A stretch of DNA of 64,000 nt from an uncultured bacterium. Its GTDB lineage: Bacteria > Bacillota > Clostridia > Lachnospirales > Lachnospiraceae. The notes under the pieces were generated by a model. The model did no database searches, was not told the origin of the DNA, and saw nothing but the letters and a program-made list of their open reading frames with translations. The stretch is taken from NCBI GenBank assembly GCA_948467735.1, contig CAOKFN010000017.1, positions 1 through 64,000 of the forward strand, in the 5' to 3' direction. The translations under genes were made by a program, and so were the position numbers. Below, piece after piece: positions 33,446-44,000 of this stretch (position 1 is the stretch's first letter; each line of letters starts with the position of its first letter).

Positions 33446-34765
33446 ATGTCAAAGGTAGTGAAATTCGGAGGAAGTTCTCTGGCCAGCGCGGAGCAGTTTA
33501 AGAAGGCGGGGGCTATTATCCGCGCGGACGAGAGCAGGAGATATGTGGTGCCGTCCGCGCCCGGAAAGCGCTTTGCGAAGGATACCAAGGTGACGGATAT
33601 GCTGTATGCCTGCTATGATCTGGCGGAGGCGGGGGAGGACTTCGGGGAGGCCCTTGGGGAGATTGCCGCGAGATTTCAGGAAATCATTGACGGATTGGAG
33701 CTTTCCCTTGATCTGCGGGAAGAATTCGCGGTGATTGAAAGGAATTTTAAGGAGAAGGCGGGAAGCAATTACGCGGCTTCCAGAGGGGAATACTTAAACG
33801 GCGTGATTATGGCCAAATATCTGGGATATGAGTTTATCGACGCCGCCGAGGTGATTTTCTTTGACGAAGAGGGGAATTTTGACGCGGATAAGACGGACAG
33901 GGTGCTGTCCGCCAAGCTGGAGAACTGTCCCGCGGCGGTGATTCCCGGCTTCTACGGCAGCATGCCCGACGGCAGGGTTAAGACCTTTTCCAGAGGCGGC
34001 TCCGATGTGACAGGTTCCATTGTCGCCAAAGCGGCCAAAGTTGACGTCTATGAGAACTGGACGGACGTATCGGGCTTCCTGATTGCGGATCCCAGAATTA
34101 TTGACAATCCCAAGGGAATCGATATCATCACATATAAAGAGCTGAGGGAGCTTTCCTATATGGGGGCGGGGGTATTTCATGAGGACGCTATTTTCCCGGT
34201 GCGCCGGGAAGGGATTCCCATCAATATCCGCAATACCAATGCGCCCGACGACAACGGCACATGGATTGTGGGCAGCACCTGCCAGAAGTCAAAATATGTC
34301 ATAACCGGAATTGCGGGCAAAAAGGGTTTTTGCTCCGTCAACATTGAAAAAGATATGATGAATGCGGAGATTGGCTTTGGAAGGAAGGTTCTGCAGGTTT
34401 TTGAGGAGAATGATATTTCCTTTGAGCATGTTCCTTCCGGCATTGACACCATGACCGTGTATGTGCATCAGGATGAATTCATGCACAAGGAACAGCAGGT
34501 GGCGGCAGGTATCCACAGGCTGGCAAAGCCGGACGCCATTGAGATTGAGTCCGATCTGGCGCTGATTGCGGTGGTGGGCCGGGGCATGAAGTCCACCAGA
34601 GGGACGGCGGGCAGGATTTTCTCCGCTCTTGCACATGCCAACGTCAATGTCAAAATGATTGATCAGGGTTCTTCGGAGCTGAATATTATCATAGGGGTTG
34701 CCAATGAAGATTTTGAAGCCGCAATAAAGGCAATTTATGATATTTTTGTTTTGACAAAGATTTGA
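33446..34765 (+). CDS. lysC: Aspartate kinase
   Basis: 439 residues from ATG 33446 (AGGAG upstream; a GTG three codons earlier is less well placed). The catalytic domain begins KFGGSSLA (6-13) and includes FSRGGSDVTGSIVAKA; the Lys and Ser/Thr contacts of the family are present. Two ACT domains follow (about 305-439: VNIEKDMMN and LIAVVGRGMKSTRGTAGRIF). It phosphorylates aspartate, the first step to Lys, Thr and Met; the ACT domains predict feedback inhibition. Last gene of the threonine cluster. Confidence 0.95.
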   Translation: MSKVVKFGGSSLASAEQFKKAGAIIRADESRRYVVPSAPGKRFAKDTKVTDMLYACYDLAEAGEDFGEALGEIAARFQEIIDGLELSLDLREEFAVIERNFKEKAGSNYAASRGEYLNGVIMAKYLGYEFIDAAEVIFFDEEGNFDADKTDRVLSAKLENCPAAVIPGFYGSMPDGRVKTFSRGGSDVTGSIVAKAAKVDVYENWTDVSGFLIADPRIIDNPKGIDIITYKELRELSYMGAGVFHEDAIFPVRREGIPINIRNTNAPDDNGTWIVGSTCQKSKYVITGIAGKKGFCSVNIEKDMMNAEIGFGRKVLQVFEENDISFEHVPSGIDTMTVYVHQDEFMHKEQQVAAGIHRLAKPDAIEIESDLALIAVVGRGMKSTRGTAGRIFSALAHANVNVKMIDQGSSELNIIIGVANEDFEAAIKAIYDIFVLTKI

Positions 34766-34855
34766 ATCAGGGATTCAAATGCTATGATATAGGGAAAAGC
34801 AGTAAGAAATTCGAGTTTTGTATGAAAAATTATACACAAATCTAAGCTTTTTCTA

Positions 34856-34884
34856 TTGAATTTCTTTGAATAAACGATTATACT
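34856..34884 (+). promoter_or_regulatory. Promoter of the second chemoreceptor gene
   Basis: TTGAAT, 17-base spacer, TATACT. A sigma-28-type promoter, common for chemoreceptors, was looked for and not found. Confidence 0.66.
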
Positions 34885-34890
34885 AGAAGT

Positions 34891-35174
34891 TGAAGATATA
34901 AATTCTTAAAATTTGAATTTATATGAGAACTCATGTGTTTTCCCAATCAAGGGCCTCCGTTCTGCGTGAGATTGAGAACAGTCGGTTTTCTTCTCGCGCG
35001 AAAGGGGGCTTATATTTTTAAGGGAGTATCTGTGATAACCGGGGCAGGGGACAGGAAAGGATTGGCGGAGGGAATGCATTGGCGATTGATGCAGGCCGCT
35101 GTCCTATGTGCTGCGGGGGATTTTCAGATGTCGGGGGGGTGGGCGGCTGTCCACAGGAAAGGAGAAAATTAATA
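34891..35174 (+). other. Long structured leader of the second chemoreceptor mRNA
   Basis: About 284 bases between the predicted start and the ATG. A perfect nine-base hairpin TATAAATTC/GAATTTATA lies at the 5' end (about 34898-34924); further partial hairpins follow. No reading frame with a ribosome site is convincing. It does not match the c-di-GMP riboswitch consensus as I know it. Confidence 0.5.
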
Positions 35175-36881
35175 ATGAACGGAAAAGAAAACATTGAGAA
35201 AAGGCTTACCAAATCTTTTTTCCAAGTATCTGCAATTGCGGCGGTAGTAGCGTTATTGGGCTTGGCGGCACTTATCACCATATCCAATAGGTATTCTTAT
35301 GCTTTGAAGAATTTTGGTTTTGCCCAAGGAGACATTGGCAAAGCCATGTTTGAATTCGCCGACCTCAGATCTTCTCTTCGGGCGGCGATTGGTTATGACG
35401 ACAAGGATGCAATCGATGAAGTGGTAAGACAGCATGAAGAGCAGATGATTGTATTTGATAAATATTTTGCTCAGGTTGAAAAGACGATTGTGTCGGAAGA
35501 CGGCAGGGAGACCTATGATGAAATCAAGGCAGAATTGGTCGATTATTGGAAACTGGACAATCAGATTATGGCATTGGGGGCGACGACGGACAGGGAACTC
35601 TGCAGGCAGGCTCAGGAGATGGCGCTTAACGAACTTGCGCCTGCCTATAGCAGTATCTATACTAAACTGGAAGGACTTTTGGAAGTAAAGGTGAACGAGG
35701 GCAACAGCCTTGCTTCCATGCTGACGATAGTGGGCTGGATTGTGGCCGCCGCCATATTGGCCGGGATTGTGGCGGCAATGTTTATTTCCACTAAGCTGGG
35801 CAAAAAGATAGCGCAGGGGATTGCCGTTCCTATGGGAAAATTGGGAGAGCGGCTGAAAACATTTGCAGGAGGGGATTTGTCGTCGGAATTCCCCGTGATT
35901 CACACAGGGGATGAAGTGGAGGATATGGGAAAGGACGCCATGGAGATGGCGGACAATCTGAATGTAATCATTCATGATATCGATGAAGTGCTGGGCGAGA
36001 TGGCAGGAGGAAATTATACCGTCAAGTCAAAGGTGGCGGACAGATATACCAAGGATTTCAAGAAGCTGTATGAGTCCATGCGCGGATTGAGAGATCAGAT
36101 GACGGAGACTTTGATTTCCATAGGAGAAGCCTCCAATCAGGTTTCTGCCGGTTCCGATGATTTGGCGAATGCATCCCAGTCTCTTGCGGAAGGAGCGACG
36201 GAGCAGGCCAGCGCGGTACAGGAATTACATGCTACAATTTCGGATATTGCCGATACGATGAAAAAGAGCGCTGAGAGCGCCGACGAATCTTATGTGAGGG
36301 CACAGCAGTATGCGGGGGAAGCGGATAACAGTCAGGCGGAAATGAATACCATGATGGCCGCGATGGAGCGAATCAATACTGCTTCCATGAAGATCGGAAG
36401 TATTATATCCGAAATTGAGTCCATTGCGTCCCAGACAAATCTTTTGTCACTGAACGCATCCATAGAGGCTGCAAGAGCGGGAGAATTAGGCCGCGGCTTT
36501 GCTGTTGTGGCGGCTGAGATCAGGGAACTTGCGGATCAAAGCGCAAAAGCGGCGGTGGATACCAGAGAGTTGATTGAAGGCTCCATCCGTGAGGTTGCGG
36601 AAGGAAATCATGCGGCGGAGCGCGCGTCAAACGCTATCGGTTCGGTAGTGACGGGTATTCAGCAGATTGCAGATTTCTCCAAGAATTTAAAGATTATGGT
36701 GGAAGATCAGGCAGAGGCGATGCGGCAGGCTGAGATAGGCATTAACCAGATTTCTGAGGTGGTGCAGTCCAATGCGGCGACCGCCCAGCAGGCTTCGGCT
36801 ACCAGCCAGGAATTATCCGCGCAGGCTACCATATTGGATGAACTGGTAGGACAATTTTCACTGGATAAATCTTTAAAGTAG
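35175..36881 (+). CDS. Methyl-accepting chemotaxis protein with four-helix-bundle-type sensor
   Basis: 568 residues from ATG 35175 (AAAGGAG upstream; earlier in-frame starts lie in the leader). First membrane helix about 22-42, a helical extracytoplasmic region (about 45-180, with EVVRQHEEQMIVFDKYF) of the four-helix-bundle kind, second membrane helix about 182-205, a HAMP-like part (about 206-320) and the signalling coiled coil with tip IASQTNLLSLNASIEAARAG (about 417-436) and ELGRGFAVVAAEIRELADQS. It would feed CheA. Ligand unknown. Confidence 0.94.
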   Translation: MNGKENIEKRLTKSFFQVSAIAAVVALLGLAALITISNRYSYALKNFGFAQGDIGKAMFEFADLRSSLRAAIGYDDKDAIDEVVRQHEEQMIVFDKYFAQVEKTIVSEDGRETYDEIKAELVDYWKLDNQIMALGATTDRELCRQAQEMALNELAPAYSSIYTKLEGLLEVKVNEGNSLASMLTIVGWIVAAAILAGIVAAMFISTKLGKKIAQGIAVPMGKLGERLKTFAGGDLSSEFPVIHTGDEVEDMGKDAMEMADNLNVIIHDIDEVLGEMAGGNYTVKSKVADRYTKDFKKLYESMRGLRDQMTETLISIGEASNQVSAGSDDLANASQSLAEGATEQASAVQELHATISDIADTMKKSAESADESYVRAQQYAGEADNSQAEMNTMMAAMERINTASMKIGSIISEIESIASQTNLLSLNASIEAARAGELGRGFAVVAAEIRELADQSAKAAVDTRELIEGSIREVAEGNHAAERASNAIGSVVTGIQQIADFSKNLKIMVEDQAEAMRQAEIGINQISEVVQSNAATAQQASATSQELSAQATILDELVGQFSLDKSLK

Positions 36882-36929
36882 GATTTGGCGGAAGTTACAT
36901 AGAATTTTTTGGAAATTTGTCGATAGGTG

Positions 36930-36958
36930 TTGACAGATTGCCGCCAAACTAATATAAT
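36930..36958 (+). promoter_or_regulatory. Sigma-A promoter upstream of the GH3 gene
   Basis: Full consensus TTGACA, 17-base spacer, TATAAT. The transcript would have a leader of about 200 bases. Confidence 0.82.
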
Positions 36959-37057
36959 ATTCCTATCATCCTTCATTAAGATACAGAAGAGTTGAAATGC
37001 GAATGTTACATTATGTGCAAAAGAGCTGATATACAGAGGATGAAATGGAGGAAAGAT

Positions 37058-37087
37058 AAGGAAATGAACGTAAAAGTTCATTTCCTT
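37058..37087 (+). promoter_or_regulatory. Perfect hairpin in the GH3 leader, attenuator-like
   Basis: AAGGAAATGAAC pairs perfectly with GTTCATTTCCTT across a six-base loop, then TCTT. It lies between promoter and gene, so it could terminate or pause early transcripts; the U-tract is weak. Confidence 0.5.
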
Positions 37088-37165
37088 TCTTAGCTTGAAG
37101 GATTTCAACCGTACAGAGCGGCAGGAAGATATTAGAGATGGAAGAGAATATGAGTGAGGATACAT

Positions 37166-38530
37166 ATGGACGATAAGACGCAGCAGCAGCTGGAGAAGAG
37201 AGAGGCGAGAAGAAAAAGGCGTATCAGAAATCAAATAATTGCCTATGTGGTAATGATTCTTCTGATTGTGGCTGCAGCGGCAGGGGTGGTATACGGCATT
37301 CAATTTGTACAGGAATATAGGCAGTCCCACACTCAGGAAGAGAATCAAGACGGTCAGGGAGAACAGCAGGGAACTCAGAACCAAGGTCCTGATCCGGGGC
37401 AGGAGGCGCCGGACCAGATTCATTCCGGCGAGGAAGAAAATCCAACGCCGGAACCGACGCCGGAGGCGGCCGAACCCACGCCGGAAGAACTGCTGGAGGA
37501 GGAAATCAATGCCAGAATCGGAGTGATGACTCTGGAGGAAAAGACGGCGGGACTGTTTATCGTAACGCCGGAGGCCATCACCAAGGTAAGCAATGCGGTG
37601 AGGGCGGGGGACAGTACAAGACAGGCGCTGGCACAGTATGCGGTGGGCGGATTGATTTATTTTGGAAACAACATACAATCCGAAGAACAATTAAAGGAAA
37701 TGCTGGCAAATACAAAGCAATATGCCAAATATCCCCTTTTTCTGGCGGTGGATGAAGAGGGCGGAAGTGTGGCGAGGATAGCTTCCGCAGGGCTGGGGCC
37801 CAAGGTGGACGGCGCCGGAACCATCGGAGCGTCGGGAGATGCCTCCAATGCATATCAGGCGGGAGTGACGATTGGCAGCAGTCTGGCCGGGTTTGGCTTT
37901 AACCTTGACTTTGCGCCGGTGGCGGATGTGGCGAATGTGGAAGGCAGCGTCATGGCGGGCCGCTCCTATGGCGCCGATGCGGCGTCCGTGTCGGGATTTG
38001 TCACTTCTATGATGGCGGGACTGGAAGAACAGAAGGTCATAGGCTGTCTGAAGCATTTTCCCGGAATCGGCAGTTCCACGGAGGATACCCATGTGGGAAG
38101 AGCGTCCACGGACAGAACGCTGGAGCAGTTTCAGGCGGAGGAATTCGTGGTATTTCAGGCGGGAATTGATGCGGGCGCTGACATGATCATGGTCAGCCAT
38201 ATGGAAGCGCCGGGGCTTACGGAGAATAAGGAACCCTGTATTTTTTCAAAACGTCTGGTGACGGATATTCTGCGGGGAGAGATGGGATTTCAGGGTATCG
38301 TTGTCACGGACGCGCTGAATATGAAGGCGGTTTCTGATTTCTATGGCGCGGACGAGGCGGCGGTTATGGCCATTTTGGCAGGATGCGATATGCTGTTGAT
38401 GCCGGAGGATTTTGAGAAGGCTTATAACGGCGTGCTGCAGGCAGTGAACGACGGGCATATCTCGGAGGAGCGCATCGACGATGCGCTGCGGCGGATTTAT
38501 AGAGTGAAGTTCGGCGGGAAGCTGCAGTGA
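37166..38530 (+). CDS. Membrane-anchored GH3 beta-N-acetylhexosaminidase (NagZ-like)
   Basis: 454 residues from ATG 37166 (GAGGA upstream). N-terminal membrane anchor (about 24-46), then a low-complexity Gln/Glu/Pro linker (50-110, with PTPEPTPE), then the GH3 barrel. NagZ motifs: FLAVDEEGG (192-200), LKHFPG (295-300), the DTH loop with the general acid/base-type His309, and nucleophile Asp382 in VTDALNM. The usual KHFPGHG reads KHFPGIG here. It probably removes GlcNAc from peptidoglycan or other glycans outside the membrane, unlike cytoplasmic NagZ of E. coli. Confidence 0.9.
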   Translation: MDDKTQQQLEKREARRKRRIRNQIIAYVVMILLIVAAAAGVVYGIQFVQEYRQSHTQEENQDGQGEQQGTQNQGPDPGQEAPDQIHSGEEENPTPEPTPEAAEPTPEELLEEEINARIGVMTLEEKTAGLFIVTPEAITKVSNAVRAGDSTRQALAQYAVGGLIYFGNNIQSEEQLKEMLANTKQYAKYPLFLAVDEEGGSVARIASAGLGPKVDGAGTIGASGDASNAYQAGVTIGSSLAGFGFNLDFAPVADVANVEGSVMAGRSYGADAASVSGFVTSMMAGLEEQKVIGCLKHFPGIGSSTEDTHVGRASTDRTLEQFQAEEFVVFQAGIDAGADMIMVSHMEAPGLTENKEPCIFSKRLVTDILRGEMGFQGIVVTDALNMKAVSDFYGADEAAVMAILAGCDMLLMPEDFEKAYNGVLQAVNDGHISEERIDDALRRIYRVKFGGKLQ

Positions 38531-38550
38531 GCGAATGAAAGTGCTGATAT

Positions 38551-38590
38551 AATGCGCGGTACAGATGAAAACTGTGCGGCGCATTTTTTC
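38551..38590 (+). terminator. Terminator of the GH3 gene
   Basis: AATGCGC (38551-38557) pairs with GCGCATT (38579-38585), inner ACAG/CTGT, then a T-run. Confidence 0.88.
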
Positions 38591-38841
38591 AGCCTGTAGT
38601 AATTTATCGGTCGTCGGCTGGGATTTTTTCCTGTGAGCAATAAGCCAAATCAAGTGTGTTGACCTTGTACCGTGTCTGCAAAGCCGCGTTCTATGTCAAA
38701 ATTATTTAGAAATCAGCTTGGCGAAAGACGCGAGAGCCAAATGCGTCCATAGAATATGTTCAGCTTTGGGGCGAATCAGGCTGCTCTGTCAACAAAATAT
38801 GAAAGATAGAATAGAACAGGAATGAGAAGGAGGAAGCGGGA
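38591..38841 (+). other. Gap before the GH35 gene
   Basis: No gene supported. A short minus-strand stretch (about 38690-38770) reads MDAFGSRVFRQADF before a stop and may be a worn remnant of a transposase or other gene; this is a guess. Confidence 0.35.
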
Positions 38842-40920
38842 GTGAATACGGAATATGGATACAACAGCAGGTGCCTGATGAAAGACGGCATGCCATGGTT
38901 CCCTGTGATGGGAGAAATGCATTACACCAGATATAAGGCAAAGCTTTGGGAAGAGTCTCTGCGGAAGATGAAGGCGGGCGGCGTGTCCGTGGTGTCCACT
39001 TATGTTATCTGGCTGCATCATGAGGAGGAGAAAGGGATTTTTGACTTCAGCGGCTGCCGGGATTTGAAGAGGTATGTGGAGCTGTGCGGGAAAGCGGGGT
39101 TGAAGGTCTTTCTGCGGCTGGGGCCTTGGGTGCATGGGGAGTGCCGCAACGGGGGATTTCCGGACTGGGTGGTTTCCATGGGGAAGGAAGGGGTGAAGCT
39201 TCGCAGCGATGATGAAGTATATCTGTCTTATGTGAAACGTTATTGGTCGGAGGTTTTTGCGCAGGTTAAGGGGCAGATGCATGAGGACGGCGGGCCTGTC
39301 ATCGGCGTACAGCTGGAGAATGAGTATGGGCATGTAGGAGGACAGCGGGGGGAGAAGGGGGAAGCGCATATGCGCACCTTGATGGCTCTGGCAAAGGAGA
39401 TTGGCTTTCGGGTGCCGCTGTATACCGCAACGGGCTGGGGCGGCGCCTGTATCGGCGACGCGCTGCCTGTGATGGGAGGATACTGCGAGGCGCCTTGGAA
39501 TCGGAGCGTCGGAGAGCTTTCCGCCAACGCCAATTATATCATCAGCCATGTGAGGAACGATTCTTTGATTGCCTGCGACCATCATGTGGAAGGCGCGGTC
39601 ACTTTTGACGAATCGAAATTCCCATATCTGACGGCGGAGCTGGGCGGGGGAATTCAGGTGACAAGCCATAGGAGGCCGGTGGCGGAGGGAAAGGACATCG
39701 GGGCCATGTCAACGGTGAAGCTTGCCAGCGGCGCGGCGCTTTTGGGATATTATATGTATCACGGCGGCAGCAACCCTAAGGGGAAGCTTTCCACTTTACA
39801 GGAGAGCAGGGCCACGGGGTACGCCAATGACCTTCCGGAGATTAATTATGATTTTAACGCGCCCATTCGTCAGTATGGCACGATATCTGACAACTATAAG
39901 GAAATTAAGCTGCTGGCGGCTTTTTTGCAGGATTTCGGGTCGGATTTGGCGCCTCTGCCCGCGGAGATTGAGCTGGAGCATGTAAAGCCGGAGGATATGC
40001 ATACCTTGAGGAAGTCCTGTCGGCATGACGGGACGCACGGTTATGTGTTCTTTAATAATTATCAGCGCCGCCGCAGGATGGAGGCTCATAAGGGGGTGGT
40101 TTTCAAGGGCCCCTTAGAGCATGGGGAGGTTGTGTTTCCTGCGGTGGACTTGGAAAGCGGGGCGTATGGATTTTTCCCGTATTATATGCGGCTGGGGGAT
40201 GCGGTGCTTGTGTCCGCGCTGGCGTCGCCTTTCTGCAAGCTGGAAGGGGACGGGTCGGTGGTCTATGTGTTCTATGGGGATTATGAGCCGCAGTTTTGCT
40301 GGAAGGACGGGCGTGAGGCGAAGATTCTGCATTTGACCAGAGAGCAGGCGCTGAATGCTTGGAAGGTGACATTGGACAGGGATTATCTGGTGCTCAGTGA
40401 TAATTATGTGTGGGAGCAGGAGGGAAAGCTGGCGGTTACGGGTCCGGCCCATACACGGATTCTTGTGTATCCCGAGCTCTCCGAAATGCCGGAAGGATTT
40501 GTAAAGACGGGCGGGGAGGGGATTTTTGGCGTATATGAACGCAGGCTGGACGTCCGGACTGCGGATGCGGTATTTCGCAGAGTATCTGGGGATGAGGAAG
40601 AAGCGGTGTATGAAATTGAGGTGTCTTATCCTGAAGGAAACAGAGGGGACAGGGCGTCCGGCAGAGATACTCTGCTTTGGCTTACATATGCGGGATTTAG
40701 CATGGAGATTTTCTGCGGGGAGGAGAAAATCAACGATCATTTTTACACCGGGCAGCAGGTGCCTTTGAGCCTTGGCTATTTTGGATTTCCGGAGAAGCTT
40801 GTGGTGAAAATCCATGCGCTGAGAAAGGATACGGCGGTATTTCTCGAGAAATGGCCGGAAATGACGGAGGGCAGGGCATGCAGGCTGGAGGCGGTGACTG
40901 TGACGGAGGAGTATCGATAG
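38842..40920 (+). CDS. GH35 beta-galactosidase
   Basis: 692 residues from GTG 38842, with AAGGAGG at good distance. The catalytic barrel has acid/base Glu159 in GVQLENEYG and nucleophile Glu266 in YLTAELGGG, both in typical GH35 contexts; the early LRLGPWVHGEC and GGFPDW blocks are also family features. No signal peptide, so it acts in the cytoplasm on imported oligosaccharides. It lies 100 bases before a GH115 gene, suggesting joint work on plant side chains (galactose and glucuronate). Confidence 0.92.
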   Translation: MNTEYGYNSRCLMKDGMPWFPVMGEMHYTRYKAKLWEESLRKMKAGGVSVVSTYVIWLHHEEEKGIFDFSGCRDLKRYVELCGKAGLKVFLRLGPWVHGECRNGGFPDWVVSMGKEGVKLRSDDEVYLSYVKRYWSEVFAQVKGQMHEDGGPVIGVQLENEYGHVGGQRGEKGEAHMRTLMALAKEIGFRVPLYTATGWGGACIGDALPVMGGYCEAPWNRSVGELSANANYIISHVRNDSLIACDHHVEGAVTFDESKFPYLTAELGGGIQVTSHRRPVAEGKDIGAMSTVKLASGAALLGYYMYHGGSNPKGKLSTLQESRATGYANDLPEINYDFNAPIRQYGTISDNYKEIKLLAAFLQDFGSDLAPLPAEIELEHVKPEDMHTLRKSCRHDGTHGYVFFNNYQRRRRMEAHKGVVFKGPLEHGEVVFPAVDLESGAYGFFPYYMRLGDAVLVSALASPFCKLEGDGSVVYVFYGDYEPQFCWKDGREAKILHLTREQALNAWKVTLDRDYLVLSDNYVWEQEGKLAVTGPAHTRILVYPELSEMPEGFVKTGGEGIFGVYERRLDVRTADAVFRRVSGDEEEAVYEIEVSYPEGNRGDRASGRDTLLWLTYAGFSMEIFCGEEKINDHFYTGQQVPLSLGYFGFPEKLVVKIHALRKDTAVFLEKWPEMTEGRACRLEAVTVTEEYR

Positions 40921-41020
40921 AAGGCGGGCGTAAATTGGGGGCAGGGGTAAACGGAAGTATCACAGAGTTTTGGGCGGTTCACGTAAAGAGGGGCGAGAGT
41001 TGGGAAAGGGAGGCGCGGGG

Positions 41021-44000
41021 ATGGATTTTTTGATAGGAAAAGGACGTCCGTGTTTTGTGGAGCTGGGAGATGCGGAGCCGGAAGCGGTAAGGCTTGCGGC
41101 GGAAAATTTAAAGGCGGATTTGGAAAAGGTATTCGGGAAAGGGATACTGTGCGGCGAGAAGACGGGGGCCGCGGGAATCCGAATCCGGACGTTGAAAAAA
41201 GGGCAGGAGAGGCCGGGGGAGCATGGGCGGAAAGGCGCGTCGGACGGGCGGGGAGAGGAACGTGACTGTGCGTCGGACGGGCGGGGAGCGGAACGTGGCT
41301 GTGCGTCGGATGGCCGGAGAGCGGAATGTGACTGCGCGCCGGACGGGTGCAGGGAGGAACGTGACTGCGCGTCGGATGGCCGGAGAGCGGAATGTGAAAG
41401 CCTGCCGGCTGGCAATGTGAGGGGAGAAAACGGCGTTTTGTCCGCCTATAGCGGGGAGCTTTGGGAGGATAACGGAGGGCTTCGCAGGGAGGCGTATAGT
41501 CTGTGCGTGAGGGAGGGAATTCTATATATCACGGGCACGGACAGGCGGGGTACGATTTACGGCGTCTATGAAGTATGCGAACGCATGGGAGTGTCTCCTT
41601 GGTATTTCTGGGCGGATGTGCCGGTAAAGAAAAAGGAGGAGTACCTGATTCCGGAGGGCTATGAGTATTGCGATCATCCCTCGGTGGAATACAGGGGGAT
41701 TTTTATCAACGATGAGGAAGAGCTGGAGGCGTGGGCCAAAAGCCATATGGGGGAGGAATCCATCGGGGTCGGAACCTATGAGAAGGTTTTTGAACTGTTG
41801 CTGCGCCTGAAGGCAAATTATATCTGGCCTGCCATGCATGTGAATTCTTTTAATATGAAAAGGGAGAACGGCGCGCTGGCGGAGCGGATGGGGATTGTGG
41901 TGGGAACTTCTCACTGCGACATGCTGATGCGCTCCAATAATCGGGAGTGGAGACCGTGGCTTGCGAAGAAGGGCTATGAGGGCGCAAGGTATGATTATTC
42001 CCTGCCGGGAAGGAATCGTGAGATTCTGCAGGAATACTGGCGGGAGAGCGTGGAGCAGAACAAAGACTTCGAGGTATGCTATACCTTGGGAATGCGGGGC
42101 ATTCATGATTCCGGCTTTGAGACGGGAAGCCTTAAGGGGCTGGCCGGGGAGGAACTGAAGGCGGCGAAAATCGGACTGCTGCAGCAGGTGATGGAGGATC
42201 AGCAGAAAATTCTTAAGGAGACGCTGGGGCGGGATACCATGATGACCTTTATTCCTTATAAGGAGGTGCTGCCCCTGTACGACGGGGGGCTGGAGGTTCC
42301 CGAGGATATCACTCTGGTCTGGGCAAATGATAATTACGGTTATATCCGCCGTTATCCTTCCGAAAAAGAGAAGAAGCGCAGAGGAGGGAACGGAATTTAT
42401 TACCATAATTCCTATTGGGCGCCGCCGGGCATGTCCTATGTGTTTCTCTGCTCCATCCCGCTGGCGCACACCGCCAATGAACTGCGGAAGGCGTATGCGG
42501 AGGGCGTGCGCAAATTATGGGTGATTAACACGGGAGCTATGAAGCCTCTGGAGCAGGAAATAGAATTCTTCCTGAGATTGGGCTGGGATATCGGCAAGAA
42601 TATCCGCAAAGGTAATGGCATAGAAAAAAATAATACTTCAGAAGCAGGCGGGGAGTCGGCTTTTGGGGAATCAGAAAAGTTCTTGACGGAGGACGTGGAC
42701 GTCTATGTGGAGAATTGGATTAACCGCAATTTTTCCGGGGGTATCGGAAAAGAAACGGCGGCGATATTAAATGATTTTTCACAGCTTACCAATGTGCGCA
42801 AGCTGGAAATGATGGACTACGGGGCCTTTTCCCAGACGGCGTATGGGGATGAGGCCGTGGTGAGGATTCATGTCTATGAGGATTTATTTGCGCGGGGCAA
42901 TCGGTTATATGCCGGTCTGCCCGAGGAGGAGAAAGCGGCTTTTTTCCAGCTGGTGCTGATGCGGATTCATGCGGCGTATTTTACCAATCTGGCCTATTAT
43001 TACGGGGACAGGAGCACCTTGATGTATCATCAGGGCAAAATGCAGGCTGCGGGCGCTTATGTGCGGAAAGTCCGTGCGCTGGAGGACGCCCGCAGGCGGA
43101 TGCTGGTGTATTATAACCAAAAGATGCTTGACGGAAAATGGAATCATATTCTTGACCCGGAGGGATTCCCGCCTCCGCGGGCGGCGATGATGCCGGTATG
43201 CACGCCGCCTCTGAACTTGGGAGATACGGGGCTGGTGGTGACGCTTTGGAACCGGGAGGAGCCGCTGTATGCAGGCGGGGCGGCGAGGGAAGGAGCGCTG
43301 ACCTTTACCGGATGGAAGGTAAAATGGCTGGAGGTCGGCAATGCCGGAAGGGGCGGTATCGAATTTGCGCTGGAAGCGCCGGAATGGATAGGACTGTCGC
43401 AGACGGAAGGGATTGTGGAGACGGAGCGCCGTATTTTGATTTGGCCCAAGAATGTGGGAGAGAATCGGCAGGGCGTCATTACGATAACGGAGAAACGGAC
43501 TGGAAGCCGTGTGGAGGTTCCGGTGTATATTTTGGCGGTATGCGGCGGGGCAGCGCAGAATATTGCCGGGGCAGAGGCGGACGCAGCACGGCAGGATGCT
43601 GCGGAAATAGAGGGAAGTCTTAGGAAGCCCTGTGCCGCAGGGCCGGGGAGCGCTGCGGGGCCGAGGCGTGCTGCGGAGAGCGCCGGGAGCCGCATTCCCG
43701 TGGAGGACGACGGCATGACGGCGGTGGAAGCCGATACGGCCCAGTCGCCTTGTTTTAAGAAAATCAAGAGGCTTGGCAGGGGCTGCGGCAGTCTTATGGA
43801 ATGCTGTGCGGCGGAAGGTCTCGAAGAGGGGAAGGACAGCCGCGGGAATTATATGGAAGACCGTGCTGCAGCTTGCGCCGAAGAGCGTTTTCGGAGCGCG
43901 GGCGCGCCTCTGCGATATCGGGCTGTTTTTATCACGGAGGGAGAATTTCTGCTGGAAATTCATCGTTTCCCGTCCCTGAATTCCACCGGACGGATTAGAA

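Noticed and set aside
34766..35174. c-di-GMP riboswitch in the chemoreceptor leader
   Set aside because: Looked for the GEMM core motifs and did not find them.
41223..41420. Arg/Gly-rich alternative frame over the GH115 repeats
   Set aside because: Tandem repeats keep several frames open; the GH115 frame carries conserved motifs on both sides.
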